From the NCBI GenBank assembly GCA_017533915.1, contig JAFWHX010000020.1, forward strand, positions 62,001 through 126,000: DNA of 64,000 nucleotides. The letters run 5' to 3'. This DNA comes from Eubacterium sp. GTDB lineage: Bacteria; Bacillota; Clostridia; Peptostreptococcales; Anaerovoracaceae. Positions 8,834-17,375 of the stretch are shown here, in pieces; positions within the stretch are counted from its first letter, which is position 1; every line of letters starts with the position of its first letter. The notes beneath the pieces are model-generated. The model saw only the letters and a list, made by a program, of their open reading frames with translations, was not told the DNA's origin and did no database searches. The position numbers were made by a program, and so were the translations under genes.

Positions 8834-9394
8834 ATGGCAAAGGTAGATTTCATAAAGAACCCGATCGCTGCTGCGATCAGGACCGAGAAGGATTTCAGCA
8901 AGGCGCTGAAATCTGACGTGGATATGGTGTTCCTGCTTCATGCGAACATCATGACTGTGACAGACTGCATCAGACAGATACATGAAGCCGGTAAAAAAGC
9001 GATGGTGCATATCGACTTCGCCGAGGGCATCGGTAAAGACCGGTACGGAATAGAGTATCTTGCTGAACATGGCGTGGACGGCATCTGCACGACACGCTCA
9101 AACATCGTCAAAGCCACTAGAGAACTCGGCCTGATATCGCTCCAGCGTTTTTTCATGATCGATTCACATTCTGTGAGCACGTCGATCGAGTCGATGAAGA
9201 TATCGCAGCCTGATATAGTTGAGATAATGCCTGCGATAGTGACTAAGAAGATAAAGGAATTCTCATCACTGGTCGATGTCCCCGTCATCGCAGGCGGACT
9301 CGCTGAGACTGAGGAAGAAGTGCGCGACGCGCTCGAAGCAGGTGCTGACTGCGTGTCGACAGGAGAGTCGGAGCTCTGGGATCTGAAACTGTAG
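8834..9394 (+). CDS. glpP: Glycerol-3-phosphate responsive antiterminator GlpP
   Basis: RNA-binding antiterminator that in Bacillus binds glycerol-3-phosphate and allows read-through of leader terminators in glp genes. The TIM-barrel GlpP pattern is clear along the 186 residues: an F-L-L-H-A-N segment, V-H-I-D-F-A-E-G-I, D-G-I-C-T-T-R-S-N, P-D-I-V-E-I-M-P, and the terminal A-G-G-L phosphate-binding turn with S-T-G-E-S-E-L-W. A GGAGG lies 8 nt before the ATG chosen here; an ATG two codons earlier is too close to it. No glpF, glpK or glpD is nearby, so its target is elsewhere. Its last codons and stop are inside a 62-bp tandem duplication. Confidence 0.9.
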   Translation: MAKVDFIKNPIAAAIRTEKDFSKALKSDVDMVFLLHANIMTVTDCIRQIHEAGKKAMVHIDFAEGIGKDRYGIEYLAEHGVDGICTTRSNIVKATRELGLISLQRFFMIDSHSVSTSIESMKISQPDIVEIMPAIVTKKIKEFSSLVDVPVIAGGLAETEEEVRDALEAGADCVSTGESELWDLKL

Positions 9395-9506
9395 CATCAG
9401 CGGGCAACTGATGTGTCCGGCTCCAAGGGCAGAAACTGATAGACCTGAAACTGTAGCATCAGCGAGCAACTGATGTGTCCGGCTCCAAGGGCAGAAACTG
9501 ATAGAC
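9383..9506. repeat. 62-bp tandem duplication spanning the glpP stop codon
   Basis: Two nearly identical 62-bp copies (9383-9444 and 9445-9506). The first begins inside the last codons of glpP and carries its TAG stop; the second repeats the same codons and stop downstream. I can find only one base difference between them. Confidence 0.9.
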
Positions 9507-9536
9507 CAGAATATCACCATAAACGAAGGCAAAAAA

Positions 9537-11201
9537 ATGAAGATACAATTCTGCGGCGCAACGACCGGCGTGACCGGCTCGTGTCATCTTATCAAAACTG
9601 AAAAGCATAATGTGCTGCTTGACTGCGGGCAGTTCCAGGGCGGCAAGGCTCAGGAAGCTATGAACAGCGAGCCTTTTCCTTTTGATCCGAAGAGCATCGA
9701 GTACGTGGTGCTCTCACATGCTCATATCGATCACTGCGGAAGGATCCCGCTGCTCGTGAAGCGGGGGTTCACTGGCCGTATCTACTGCACGTCTGCAACT
9801 GCAGATCTTTTGAGGGTCATGCTCGAGGACAGCGCATACATCCATGAGCGGGACGCAGAGTGGCAGAACAAAAAGAACCAGAGATCAGGGCTGCCAGAGG
9901 TACAGCCTTTATATACCCTGGAGGATGCTTCGCGCGCGCTCACGCTTGTAAGGCCTGTACAATATGACCAGATGATCGAATTGAATGAGGACATCAGATT
10001 TGTCTTTAACGATGCCGGCCATATACTGGGATCTGCGATAACTGAGCTCTGGGTGAAGGAAGACGGAGGTGAGACAAAGATAGTGTTCTCTGGGGACCTT
10101 GGCGTAATGAACAGACCGATACTCAGAGATCCGACCATCATAAAAAAAGCTGACTGTGTCATAATGGAATCTACTTACGGCGACAGGCTGCATCCGGACA
10201 ACGCGATGGATGTGAGGCGCCTTATCGATATAATCATCAAAACCACTGACCGCGGCGGATGTGTTGTCATTCCTTCATTTGCGGTAGGCCGTACACAGGA
10301 GATTTTGTACGAGCTGAACAGGTTTTATGATGAGCATACAGAGTTTGACGATAAACTTGATAAAGTAAACGTATTCATCGACAGTCCTATGGCCACCACC
10401 GCGACAGAAGTGTTCAGGAGAAACGCACAGGTCTTTGATGATGAGGCGAAAGAATACATCGTAAAGGGTGACGACCCGCTTGATTTCAAGAATCTCCACT
10501 TCACGAGAAGCACCGAGCAGTCACGTTCGCTTAATCTTGATAAATCACCTAAGGTGATCATTTCCGCCAGCGGTATGTGTGAAGCCGGGAGGATAAGACA
10601 TCACCTGAGGCATCATTTGTGGGATCCGAAGTCCAGCATCGTATTCGTTGGATACCAGGCGGCAGGTACGCTCGGAAGGGCTTTGATAGATGGCAAAAAA
10701 GACATATCACTTTTCGGCGACATGATTCATGTTGAGGCTGAGATATATAACCTTGAAGGATTCTCCGGGCATGCGGACCAGAAAGGCCTGCTCGATTGGA
10801 TCTCCGGATTTCAGAAGAAGCCGTCACAGGTATTCCTTGTGCACGGAGAAGAGGAGGGCAAGCTTGCTTTTGCCAAGCTGATAAAAGAAAAACTCGGATA
10901 TGATCCGGTCGCTGTAATGGGCAACTCTGAATACGAGCTCAAGCAGGGAGAATCAGAACTTGAGCTTCTGAATGAGGAAGAGGCTGGCTCAGAAGCGGCA
11001 TGTGATGAGGATGTACAGAAAGTAAGGAATCAGATATCAGAGATCCACAGCGAGCTGGAGAATATCATATTCAATGCACAGATAGCACTCAACAAGGAAA
11101 TATCGGAGGAGAAGCTCCAGAAGATCAACAATATAGTTCAGGATCTCAACAAGTCGAGCATGGACCTCGCGAGCGCTGTGCTCGAGAAGAAAGGGCAGTA
11201 G
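9537..11201 (+). CDS. MBL-fold/beta-CASP RNA-processing metallo-hydrolase
   Basis: Predicted zinc-dependent ribonuclease of the metallo-beta-lactamase/beta-CASP family (CPSF73/YsmB-like bacterial branch). The zinc motif H-A-H-I-D-H is at residues 61-66. It is followed by the G-H-I-L-G-S-A strand, F-S-G-D-L-G, M-E-S-T-Y-G-D-R, and the beta-CASP blocks (S-A-S-G-M-C-E-A-G-R-I-R-H-H and G-F-S-G-H-A-D-Q), ending with L-V-H-G-E-E. Unlike most relatives (~460 residues), it carries a C-terminal extension of about 80 residues that is acidic then helical (N-Q-I-S-E-I-H-S-E-L), probably a coiled coil. azlC follows 8 bp later. Confidence 0.88.
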   Translation: MKIQFCGATTGVTGSCHLIKTEKHNVLLDCGQFQGGKAQEAMNSEPFPFDPKSIEYVVLSHAHIDHCGRIPLLVKRGFTGRIYCTSATADLLRVMLEDSAYIHERDAEWQNKKNQRSGLPEVQPLYTLEDASRALTLVRPVQYDQMIELNEDIRFVFNDAGHILGSAITELWVKEDGGETKIVFSGDLGVMNRPILRDPTIIKKADCVIMESTYGDRLHPDNAMDVRRLIDIIIKTTDRGGCVVIPSFAVGRTQEILYELNRFYDEHTEFDDKLDKVNVFIDSPMATTATEVFRRNAQVFDDEAKEYIVKGDDPLDFKNLHFTRSTEQSRSLNLDKSPKVIISASGMCEAGRIRHHLRHHLWDPKSSIVFVGYQAAGTLGRALIDGKKDISLFGDMIHVEAEIYNLEGFSGHADQKGLLDWISGFQKKPSQVFLVHGEEEGKLAFAKLIKEKLGYDPVAVMGNSEYELKQGESELELLNEEEAGSEAACDEDVQKVRNQISEIHSELENIIFNAQIALNKEISEEKLQKINNIVQDLNKSSMDLASAVLEKKGQ

Positions 11202-11209
11202 AACAGACA

Positions 11210-11950
11210 GTGCAGACAGAAGAAAAAAAGATCAGAAAAGAGAAGACCATAGATAGTTTCAGGCAGGGCCTCAAGTGCGGGATACCGATCGGGCTCGGCT
11301 ATTTTGCTGTATCGTTCACGTTTGGAATGGCAGCTGTAAAGGGCGGCCTGTCCGTATTCGAGGCGACTATGATCTCGCTTCTCAATCTGACGTCAGCAGG
11401 GCAGTTCGCTGGGATCGACGTTATGTTCGGCGGCGGGACTTTTGTTGAGATGGCTGTGACACAGCTCATAATAAACCTGAGATACAGTCTTATGTCATTT
11501 ACTATTTCGCAGAAGTACGACAGGTCATATCCATTCTGGCACAGGTTCATCGTGGCTTTTGGGGTGACTGATGAGATATTCGGCGTAACTGCGGCGCAGA
11601 GCGGCAAAGTGAGCCCGTTCTTCAACTATGGAGCGATGGCGCTGTCGATACCGGGGTGGACGCTCGGAACACTTGCCGGGGCGATATCAGGCAGCATTCT
11701 TCCGGCATTCATGACGAGTGCTCTCGGCGTGGCGATATACGGCATGTTCCTTGCGATAATCATTCCGCCTGCAAAGCATAACAAGGTGGTCGCGGGCGTA
11801 GTCGCGGCTGCCATGGCTCTGTCATGTGTGTTTAAATATGCTCCTGTTCTGAACAAAATCTCTGACGGCTTCGTGATAATAATCGTAACTGTCATCGTCG
11901 CGGGCATAGCTGCTTACTTCTTCCCTCATACAGGAAAGGAGGCAAAGTGA
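11210..11950 (+). CDS. azlC: AzlC-type branched-chain amino acid exporter, large subunit
   Basis: Integral membrane protein of the AzlC/YgaZ (LIV-E) family; with AzlD it forms a branched-chain amino acid exporter. It begins with the typical block (G-L-K-C-G-I-P-I-G-L-G-Y, then S-F-T-F-G-M-A-A) and has about seven hydrophobic helices with S-A-G-Q-F-A-G and N-L-R-Y-S-L-M. The start is GTG, 8 nt after the preceding stop, with a weak ribosome site, so it is probably coupled to the upstream gene. 246 residues, normal length. It overlaps azlD by one base. Confidence 0.9.
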   Translation: MQTEEKKIRKEKTIDSFRQGLKCGIPIGLGYFAVSFTFGMAAVKGGLSVFEATMISLLNLTSAGQFAGIDVMFGGGTFVEMAVTQLIINLRYSLMSFTISQKYDRSYPFWHRFIVAFGVTDEIFGVTAAQSGKVSPFFNYGAMALSIPGWTLGTLAGAISGSILPAFMTSALGVAIYGMFLAIIIPPAKHNKVVAGVVAAAMALSCVFKYAPVLNKISDGFVIIIVTVIVAGIAAYFFPHTGKEAK

Positions 11951-12267
11951 TGTTCCCGAATTACTGGCCGTATGTCATTGTAATGGCTCTTGTGACTTAT
12001 CTCGTCAGGGTGATACCTCTTACGCTCATGCAGAAGGAGATAACGAATGAGTTCTTCCTTTCGTTTCTTTACTATGTGCCGTTTGCGTGCCTTGCGGCGA
12101 TGGTATTCCCGGCGATCCTTTCATCAACGACATATCTTGTATCTGCGGCGGTCGGTCTTGCAGTCGCAGTGATCATGGCTTACTTCGAGAAGAGCCTGAT
12201 AACGGTTGCGCTGACAGCATGCGCCGCGGTGTTCATCTGCGAGCGTATAATAGAGATGGCATTGTGA
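11950..12267 (+). CDS. azlD: AzlD-type branched-chain amino acid exporter, small subunit
   Basis: Small membrane partner of AzlC. The 105 residues form about four hydrophobic segments with the family pattern T-Y-L-V-R-V-I-P near the start and F-L-Y-Y-V-P-F-A-C-L-A-A-M in the middle. The ATG overlaps the azlC stop codon (GTGATG); an in-frame GTG one codon earlier is also possible. Overlap and order are the classic azlCD arrangement. No dedicated regulator is adjacent. Confidence 0.88.
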   Translation: MFPNYWPYVIVMALVTYLVRVIPLTLMQKEITNEFFLSFLYYVPFACLAAMVFPAILSSTTYLVSAAVGLAVAVIMAYFEKSLITVALTACAAVFICERIIEMAL

Positions 12268-12338
12268 TCAAAACTGCTCTGATGCTGATGTTTTTATGAC
12301 TCTGTCAACTCGACAGATCGATCGGATAAATAGAAATC

Positions 12339-13118
12339 ATGCGTTACAAAACACTCTCATTGCTGATACTGTGCTGTGTGCTGCTGGCAGGCCTGTTTAT
12401 TCTGGACAATTATGTTTTATCTGGAGGCCAGGATCAGGACACTGAAAGAAAGAGGCAGGAGCCTGAGGCTGTGTCTTTAAATCTTGTTGTCGGACAGGCA
12501 GGTTCAATAAAGAAAGATGTAGGCGCTCCGATATTTGCAGATAAAGATTTGAAAGCAGAGAAAACAGGGTCGATCCAATATAATTGCTGCGTTATAAAAG
12601 AAGATCCTGAAAATGGAGTGAACGAGTCAGAGTGGATACCTGTAGAAGCAGGCGATAACACTCAGAGTGCTGTAGGTTATGTCCAGCCTGATGATATAAA
12701 GGAATATGATCTGGTCATTTCAGATCAAAGCAGGATAAGGATGGAGATAGTAAAGAATGCTCTGCATTATCTTGGGCTGCGCTTCAAACGGTATGGCGGA
12801 TCATTAAAAAATGGAATCGACTGCTCCAACTTTGTGCAGCAGATATATAAACTAAGCGGCATATCGATTCCGTCGAAATGCAATGATATCATTAAATCGG
12901 GCGATCCTGTAGCGCTGAAACGAGCAAGGCCAGGTGATATAGTGTATTATCCGGTCAATAACGGGTATGGCCATGTTGGAATATATCTCAACGATGGTTT
13001 CATTATCAGTTCATCTGGCCATTCCGGCAAAACATACCCTGAAGGCGGCGTACGTATCAGCTATGTCATCTACAGGGACAGGGAAGAATATACCGTTTAT
13101 GATCTGATAGACAGTTAA
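12339..13118 (+). CDS. Membrane-anchored NlpC/P60 cysteine peptidase
   Basis: Predicted cell-wall hydrolase of the NlpC/P60 family, which cuts peptide stems of peptidoglycan outside the cell. An N-terminal hydrophobic segment (residues 5-27) acts as signal anchor. A middle domain of about 100 residues (G-Q-A-G-S-I-K-K-D, A-D-K-D-L-K-A) may be a small SH3-like wall-binding domain. The C-terminal catalytic domain has the nucleophile block G-I-D-C-S-N-F-V (Cys near 162), A-R-P-G-D-I-V-Y-Y, and the general base in Y-G-H-V-G-I-Y (His near 211). The gene ends 5 bp before the acyltransferase gene. Peptide specificity is not predictable. Confidence 0.8.
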   Translation: MRYKTLSLLILCCVLLAGLFILDNYVLSGGQDQDTERKRQEPEAVSLNLVVGQAGSIKKDVGAPIFADKDLKAEKTGSIQYNCCVIKEDPENGVNESEWIPVEAGDNTQSAVGYVQPDDIKEYDLVISDQSRIRMEIVKNALHYLGLRFKRYGGSLKNGIDCSNFVQQIYKLSGISIPSKCNDIIKSGDPVALKRARPGDIVYYPVNNGYGHVGIYLNDGFIISSSGHSGKTYPEGGVRISYVIYRDREEYTVYDLIDS

Positions 13119-13123
13119 TAGGA

Positions 13124-14143
13124 ATGATCAGGGACAGAATAGCAAAAATCGATAATATAAAATTCTGGGTGATCCTATCTGTAGTTATAGGGCATGTTAT
13201 TTTTTATTTTCGTGGTGATCCCTTAGCCGATACGATATATTTATTCGTATACTCTTTTCATATGCCGGTAATGGTATTTATCGCAGGGATGTTCAGCAAG
13301 CATAGTGTCGACAGCAGGCGCTATGAGATAGTGATACAGTATCTGGCGGTTTACCTGGTAATGAAATTCCTGGAAGCTCTGGCTGATTATTTTGCGAGGG
13401 GAGCTTTCTCGTTCTACTTTCTCTGGGAAAGCGGACCGGCATGGTTTGCGCTTGCTCTGGCGGTCTTCATACTGGTCACGATGTTCATCAATACATACGA
13501 TAAGAAAAGCATGCTGTTGCTGGCAATAATGGTAGGCTGCCTGGCGGGACTCGATACTCATTTTGGTAACCATTTCGCATCGATGCGGATCTGTGTCTTC
13601 TATCCGGTCTTTCTTGCCGGTTATTACACAGAGCCGGAAAAACTGACTGTTCGCAGATATGATAAGAAGATACAGATCGCCGCACGCATAATTGCTTTGA
13701 TCGTGTTGATCCTGATCTTCATCGTATTCTTTAATTTCTCCGATAGAACAACATTGATTCTTCAGCTTTTCAAGGGCAAACATGCTTATGATGAAATGGG
13801 CATAGGCATCGAGATCATTATATACAGGTTATTATGCTATGCATTCTGGGCGGCAATGGGGATACTTGTATTCCTTGTGGTCGGTGAACGGAATACATTA
13901 TTAACATGGATTGGAAGCAGGACGATGTCAGTATTCATATGGCATTCATTTATCATCTCCTTACTGTTTTCAACTTTTGACGGGAAAGAAATACTGCTGG
14001 AGTATTATCCTCATCTCTATCTTTTCGCCGCGCTGGTCATAGCTTTTTCGATCACTGTTATCACGGCGTTTTTCCCGGATCTTAGGATAGCGGACACTCT
14101 TTCGGTAAAGGGACGCAGAACTGATGATCAAAGCCGAAACTGA
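13124..14143 (+). CDS. Acyltransferase-3 family membrane protein
   Basis: Integral membrane O-acyltransferase of the acyltransferase-3 (OafA/WecH/NodX-like) family, which usually acetylates sugars or wall and surface polymers. The N-terminal family signature is present: R-I-A-K-I-D-N-I-K-F followed by V-I-G-H-V with the conserved His. Around ten hydrophobic helices cover the 339 residues; a C-terminal W-I-G-S-R-T-M-S-V-F-I-W-H block is also typical. It lies 5 bp after the NlpC/P60 gene, so a role in cell-envelope modification is the natural inference. Confidence 0.8.
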   Translation: MIRDRIAKIDNIKFWVILSVVIGHVIFYFRGDPLADTIYLFVYSFHMPVMVFIAGMFSKHSVDSRRYEIVIQYLAVYLVMKFLEALADYFARGAFSFYFLWESGPAWFALALAVFILVTMFINTYDKKSMLLLAIMVGCLAGLDTHFGNHFASMRICVFYPVFLAGYYTEPEKLTVRRYDKKIQIAARIIALIVLILIFIVFFNFSDRTTLILQLFKGKHAYDEMGIGIEIIIYRLLCYAFWAAMGILVFLVVGERNTLLTWIGSRTMSVFIWHSFIISLLFSTFDGKEILLEYYPHLYLFAALVIAFSITVITAFFPDLRIADTLSVKGRRTDDQSRN

Positions 14144-14209
14144 TAAATAGTAACAGTAAAAGTATACGGAAAGTATCTGATCAAGAAATCTTTGATGGGT
14201 GTTATGATT

Positions 14210-14698
14210 ATGACTGGTTTGACAACTCTCTGCTACATCGAGCAGGATGGCAAATATCTGATGCTCCACCGCGTCAAGAAAGAACATGATATAAATAAAG
14301 ATAAATGGATCGGTGTGGGCGGACACTTTGAACAGGATGAGAGCCCGGATGAGTGCCTTCGGAGAGAAGTGCTGGAGGAGACCGGGTGCACACTGGATCA
14401 TACTTACCTGAGGGGGATAGTGACTTTCGTGTCCGGCGACGGAGTTACAGAGTACATGTTTCTTTATACTGCGGATGGATTGAATGGCGATCTCATCGAT
14501 TGCGATGAAGGTGAGCTCGTCTGGATCGATAAGAAAGATGTCTATGACCTTGAGCTCTGGGAAGGCGACAGGATCTTTCTGAAGCTGCTGGAAGACCGGC
14601 GGGATTTTTTCTCGCTGAAGCTGGTATATGACGGATGCGGCAATCTTGTAACAGCTATCCTGGACAGCAGCAGGCTGCCTCTTTTACCCGCAGAGTAG
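14210..14698 (+). CDS. NUDIX hydrolase, MutT/8-oxo-dGTP diphosphatase-like
   Basis: Hydrolyses a nucleoside diphosphate linked to another moiety; closest in look to MutT-type nucleotide-pool sanitising enzymes. The Nudix box is complete: G-G-H-F-E, then R-E-V-L-E-E-T-G. The preceding W-I-G-V-G-G matches MutT-like proteins. The start is uncertain: ATG at 14195, 14204 or 14210, or TTG at 14192, are all in frame and none has a good Shine-Dalgarno; 14210 gives a family-like N-terminus (M-T-G-L-T-T-L-C-Y-I). The stop codon is the first of three repeated GCAGRGTAG segments. Confidence 0.85.
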   Translation: MTGLTTLCYIEQDGKYLMLHRVKKEHDINKDKWIGVGGHFEQDESPDECLRREVLEETGCTLDHTYLRGIVTFVSGDGVTEYMFLYTADGLNGDLIDCDEGELVWIDKKDVYDLELWEGDRIFLKLLEDRRDFFSLKLVYDGCGNLVTAILDSSRLPLLPAE

Positions 14699-14753
14699 CG
14701 TGTCTCTTTTTTCGCAGAGTAGTGCTGTACAGTCTCTTTTTTTCGCAGGGTAG
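14689..14753. repeat. Three tandem copies of the NUDIX gene stop-codon region
   Basis: CGCAGAGTAG recurs at 14689, 14713 and 14744 (last copy CGCAGGGTAG), with T-rich runs (TCTCTTTTTT) between. The first copy is the end of the gene, including its TAG. Confidence 0.75.
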
Positions 14754-14905
14754 TGCAAGTTTGTACTGCTTTATGATATAATATAAAAGAATTATTGGGT
14801 TTTGACAGATCCACGCAGTGCTCATGCCATGTTGTACGGTGTGAGCATGATGACGTGAAGGTTTTGATATACCTGAAACAGAAAAGATAGCAGAGGGTGA
14901 GAGTT

Positions 14906-15598
14906 ATGAAAAAACTTGGACTTATGGGCGGCTTCGGTCAGGAGAGCACGATCGCATTCTACAGGGGCATAGTCGACAGGATCAAGGAGAGACTCGGAGA
15001 CGAGTGCATGCCTGACATCACGATCGAAAGCATGAGTATATTCGAGGTGCTCGATCTCTGTGAGCACGGAAGATATGCTCCCGTCGCAGATTACCTTACA
15101 GACGGCATGAGGGCGCTGGACGCCGCCGGATGCGACATAATCGCCATGGCAGGCGTGACGCCTCATATCGTATTTCCTGAGGTTGAGGCACACACTAATA
15201 AAGAAATGGTGAGCATGGTCGATACAGCCTGTGAAGCAGCTGCAGCTGACGGATACAGGAAAGTCGGCTTGATCGGAACACTTCCTACGATGGACGGCAC
15301 ATTCATTAAATGGGCATTCGGTGCAAAGAAGATAGAGATCGTCACACCGGGTGAGGAAGACAAGCTCGAGATCGACAGGATCATCAGAGAAGAGCTGGAG
15401 CAGGGAAGAGTAAAGCCTGAGAGCAGGAAGTTCATCCAGGACGTTGTAAAGCGTATCGATGAGCAGAATGACATAGAAGCAGTGCTGCTCGGAGCGACAG
15501 AGTTCTCGCTGATATTTGGCGAGAAAGACTTTGTGGTACCGACGATCGATATGATGAGGGCGCAGATAGATAAGCTGTCTGATCTCATCATAGAGTAA
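14906..15598 (+). CDS. Aspartate/glutamate racemase family protein without catalytic cysteines
   Basis: Homolog of the Asp/Glu racemase (RacX/YgeA) family, starting with the typical G-L-M-G-G-F-G and reaching 230 residues. Active members use two cysteines, in a C-N-T-x-H block and in a G-C-T-E block. Here the first reads M-A-G-V-T-P-H and the second L-L-G-A-T-E, so both cysteines are replaced by small residues. The surrounding folds (T-T-I-D-type ending P-T-I-D-M) remain. Racemase activity is therefore doubtful; ligand binding or different chemistry is possible. The ATG at 14906 has GAGGG 8 nt upstream; an earlier GTG is less likely. It stands alone between the NUDIX gene and pckA. Confidence 0.75.
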   Translation: MKKLGLMGGFGQESTIAFYRGIVDRIKERLGDECMPDITIESMSIFEVLDLCEHGRYAPVADYLTDGMRALDAAGCDIIAMAGVTPHIVFPEVEAHTNKEMVSMVDTACEAAAADGYRKVGLIGTLPTMDGTFIKWAFGAKKIEIVTPGEEDKLEIDRIIREELEQGRVKPESRKFIQDVVKRIDEQNDIEAVLLGATEFSLIFGEKDFVVPTIDMMRAQIDKLSDLIIE

Positions 15599-15701
15599 AG
15601 CGTAATTTAGCACGTTGATCATCCTGTGAAGTCAGGATGAGTCAGCATTTAGGATAATATTATATTACAGACCGGAAAAGACCGGAAACAGGAGGAATGT
15701 A

Positions 15702-17291
15702 ATGAAAACTTATGGACTTGGCAAACTTGGCATCAAGCCTAGCGCATGCTACCGCAACCTGAACCCGTCGATCCTTGTGGAGAAGGCTCTTGAAAGAGGC
15801 GAGGGACAGCTTACAGATACCGGAGCGCTGAACGTGCTTACAGGGAAATACACTGGACGTTCTCCTAAGGATAAGTTCATCGTGGACTCAAAGGCTGTAC
15901 ACGACAAGATCGCATGGGGCAGCGTCAATATGCCTACCAAGCGCAAGGTGTTCAACGAGATCAAGAAGAATATAGAAGATTATCTCTGCGGCAAGGAAGT
16001 ATATATATTCGACGGATTTGCCGGAGCTGATCCTAAATATACAAGAAAGTTCAGGATCATCTGCGAGCTGGCATCACAGGCTCTGTTCATCAACGATCTT
16101 CTGATCAGGCCGACGGCTGAGGAGCTGGAAGCATTCGGAGACCCTGATTTCACACTGATCGCAGCACCTGGATACAAAGTACCGAACCCAGAAGAGCTCG
16201 GCATCCATTCTGAAGCAGCTATAATGATCGACTATGAGAAGAAGATGGTCATCATCGCGGGATCACAGTATGCCGGCGAGATCAAGAAGTCTGTATTCTC
16301 AGTTATGAACTATCTCATGCCGGTAGAAGAGAACATTCTTCCGATGCACTGCTCAGCAAACATGGATCCTGAGACAGGAGACACGGCAGTATTTTTCGGC
16401 CTGTCAGGAACAGGAAAGACAACACTTTCAGCTGATCCAAACAGAGCGCTTATCGGGGATGATGAGCACGGCTGGTCAGATGACGGCGTATTCAACTTTG
16501 AGGGCGGCTGCTATGCAAAGTGCATCGACCTCGAGGAAGAGCGCGAGCCTGAGATCTACCACGCGATCAAATTCGGCGCTATGGCTGAGAACCTGATCAT
16601 TGATCCTGATACACGCAAGCCAGACTATACAGATGGCTCGCTCACTGAGAACACGAGAGTCGGCTATCCGATCAACTTTATCTCGAATGCGAAGATCCCT
16701 GGATACGGCGGGATCCCGAAGGTGGTCATTTTCCTGACAGCTGATGCCTTCGGAGTTCTTCCTCCGATATCAAAGCTCTCACGTAATGCCGCGATGTACC
16801 AGTTCGTAACCGGATTCACAGCAAAAGTCGCAGGAACAGAGAGAGGCATCACAGAACCTGTTCCTACATTCTCAACACTTTTCGGAGAACCATTCATGCC
16901 TTGTGATCCGGGAATGTATGCTGAGATGCTCGGAGACAGACTTGACAAGTACGGAACACAGGTATACCTCGTGAACACCGGATGGTCAGGAGGCCCTTAC
17001 GGCGTAGGACACAGAATGAAGCTGTCATACACAAGAGCGATGGTAACAGCTGCTCTTAACGGATCCCTTAAGAATGTGGGATACAAGCATGACGACAGAT
17101 TCAATGTTGAGATCCCACTGTCATGCCCGGACGTTCCACCAGAGATCTTAGATCCTAAGCAGACATGGGCTGATCCTGATGCATATGACGAGCAGGCACA
17201 GAAGCTCGCAGAGATGTTCGTTGAGAACTTCCAGAAGAAGTACGCTCATATGCCTGATGAGATCACAGAAGCAGGGCCAAAGCCACTGTAA
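15702..17291 (+). CDS. pckA: Phosphoenolpyruvate carboxykinase (ATP)
   Basis: Interconverts oxaloacetate plus ATP with PEP, CO2 and ADP; in fermenting anaerobes it can run toward oxaloacetate and conserve ATP. The 529-residue protein has the ATP-type P-loop G-L-S-G-T-G-K-T (about 233-240), the metal-binding G-D-D-E-H-G-W block, F-N-F-E-G-G-C-Y-A-K, and the N-T-G-W-S-G-G-P-Y-G-V-G motif with a downstream arginine. The RBS is AGGAGG, 7 nt from the ATG. Upstream are a small CATCCTG/CAGGATG hairpin and a repeated GACCGGAAA; a promoter is not clear. It is followed by a strong bidirectional terminator. Confidence 0.97.
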   Translation: MKTYGLGKLGIKPSACYRNLNPSILVEKALERGEGQLTDTGALNVLTGKYTGRSPKDKFIVDSKAVHDKIAWGSVNMPTKRKVFNEIKKNIEDYLCGKEVYIFDGFAGADPKYTRKFRIICELASQALFINDLLIRPTAEELEAFGDPDFTLIAAPGYKVPNPEELGIHSEAAIMIDYEKKMVIIAGSQYAGEIKKSVFSVMNYLMPVEENILPMHCSANMDPETGDTAVFFGLSGTGKTTLSADPNRALIGDDEHGWSDDGVFNFEGGCYAKCIDLEEEREPEIYHAIKFGAMAENLIIDPDTRKPDYTDGSLTENTRVGYPINFISNAKIPGYGGIPKVVIFLTADAFGVLPPISKLSRNAAMYQFVTGFTAKVAGTERGITEPVPTFSTLFGEPFMPCDPGMYAEMLGDRLDKYGTQVYLVNTGWSGGPYGVGHRMKLSYTRAMVTAALNGSLKNVGYKHDDRFNVEIPLSCPDVPPEILDPKQTWADPDAYDEQAQKLAEMFVENFQKKYAHMPDEITEAGPKPL

Positions 17292-17314
17292 GCTTGTGAA
17301 ATAAAATAGAGTCT

Positions 17315-17350
17315 TAAAAACCCGGCCGGGAGCGATCCTGACCGGGTTTT
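17315..17350. terminator. Bidirectional terminator between pckA and the converging symporter gene
   Basis: AAAACCCGG and CCGGGTTTT arms enclose a short loop with A and T tracts on both sides, so it can serve both converging genes. Confidence 0.85.
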
Positions 17351-17375
17351 AGCATACAATAGAGGATCAATGATC

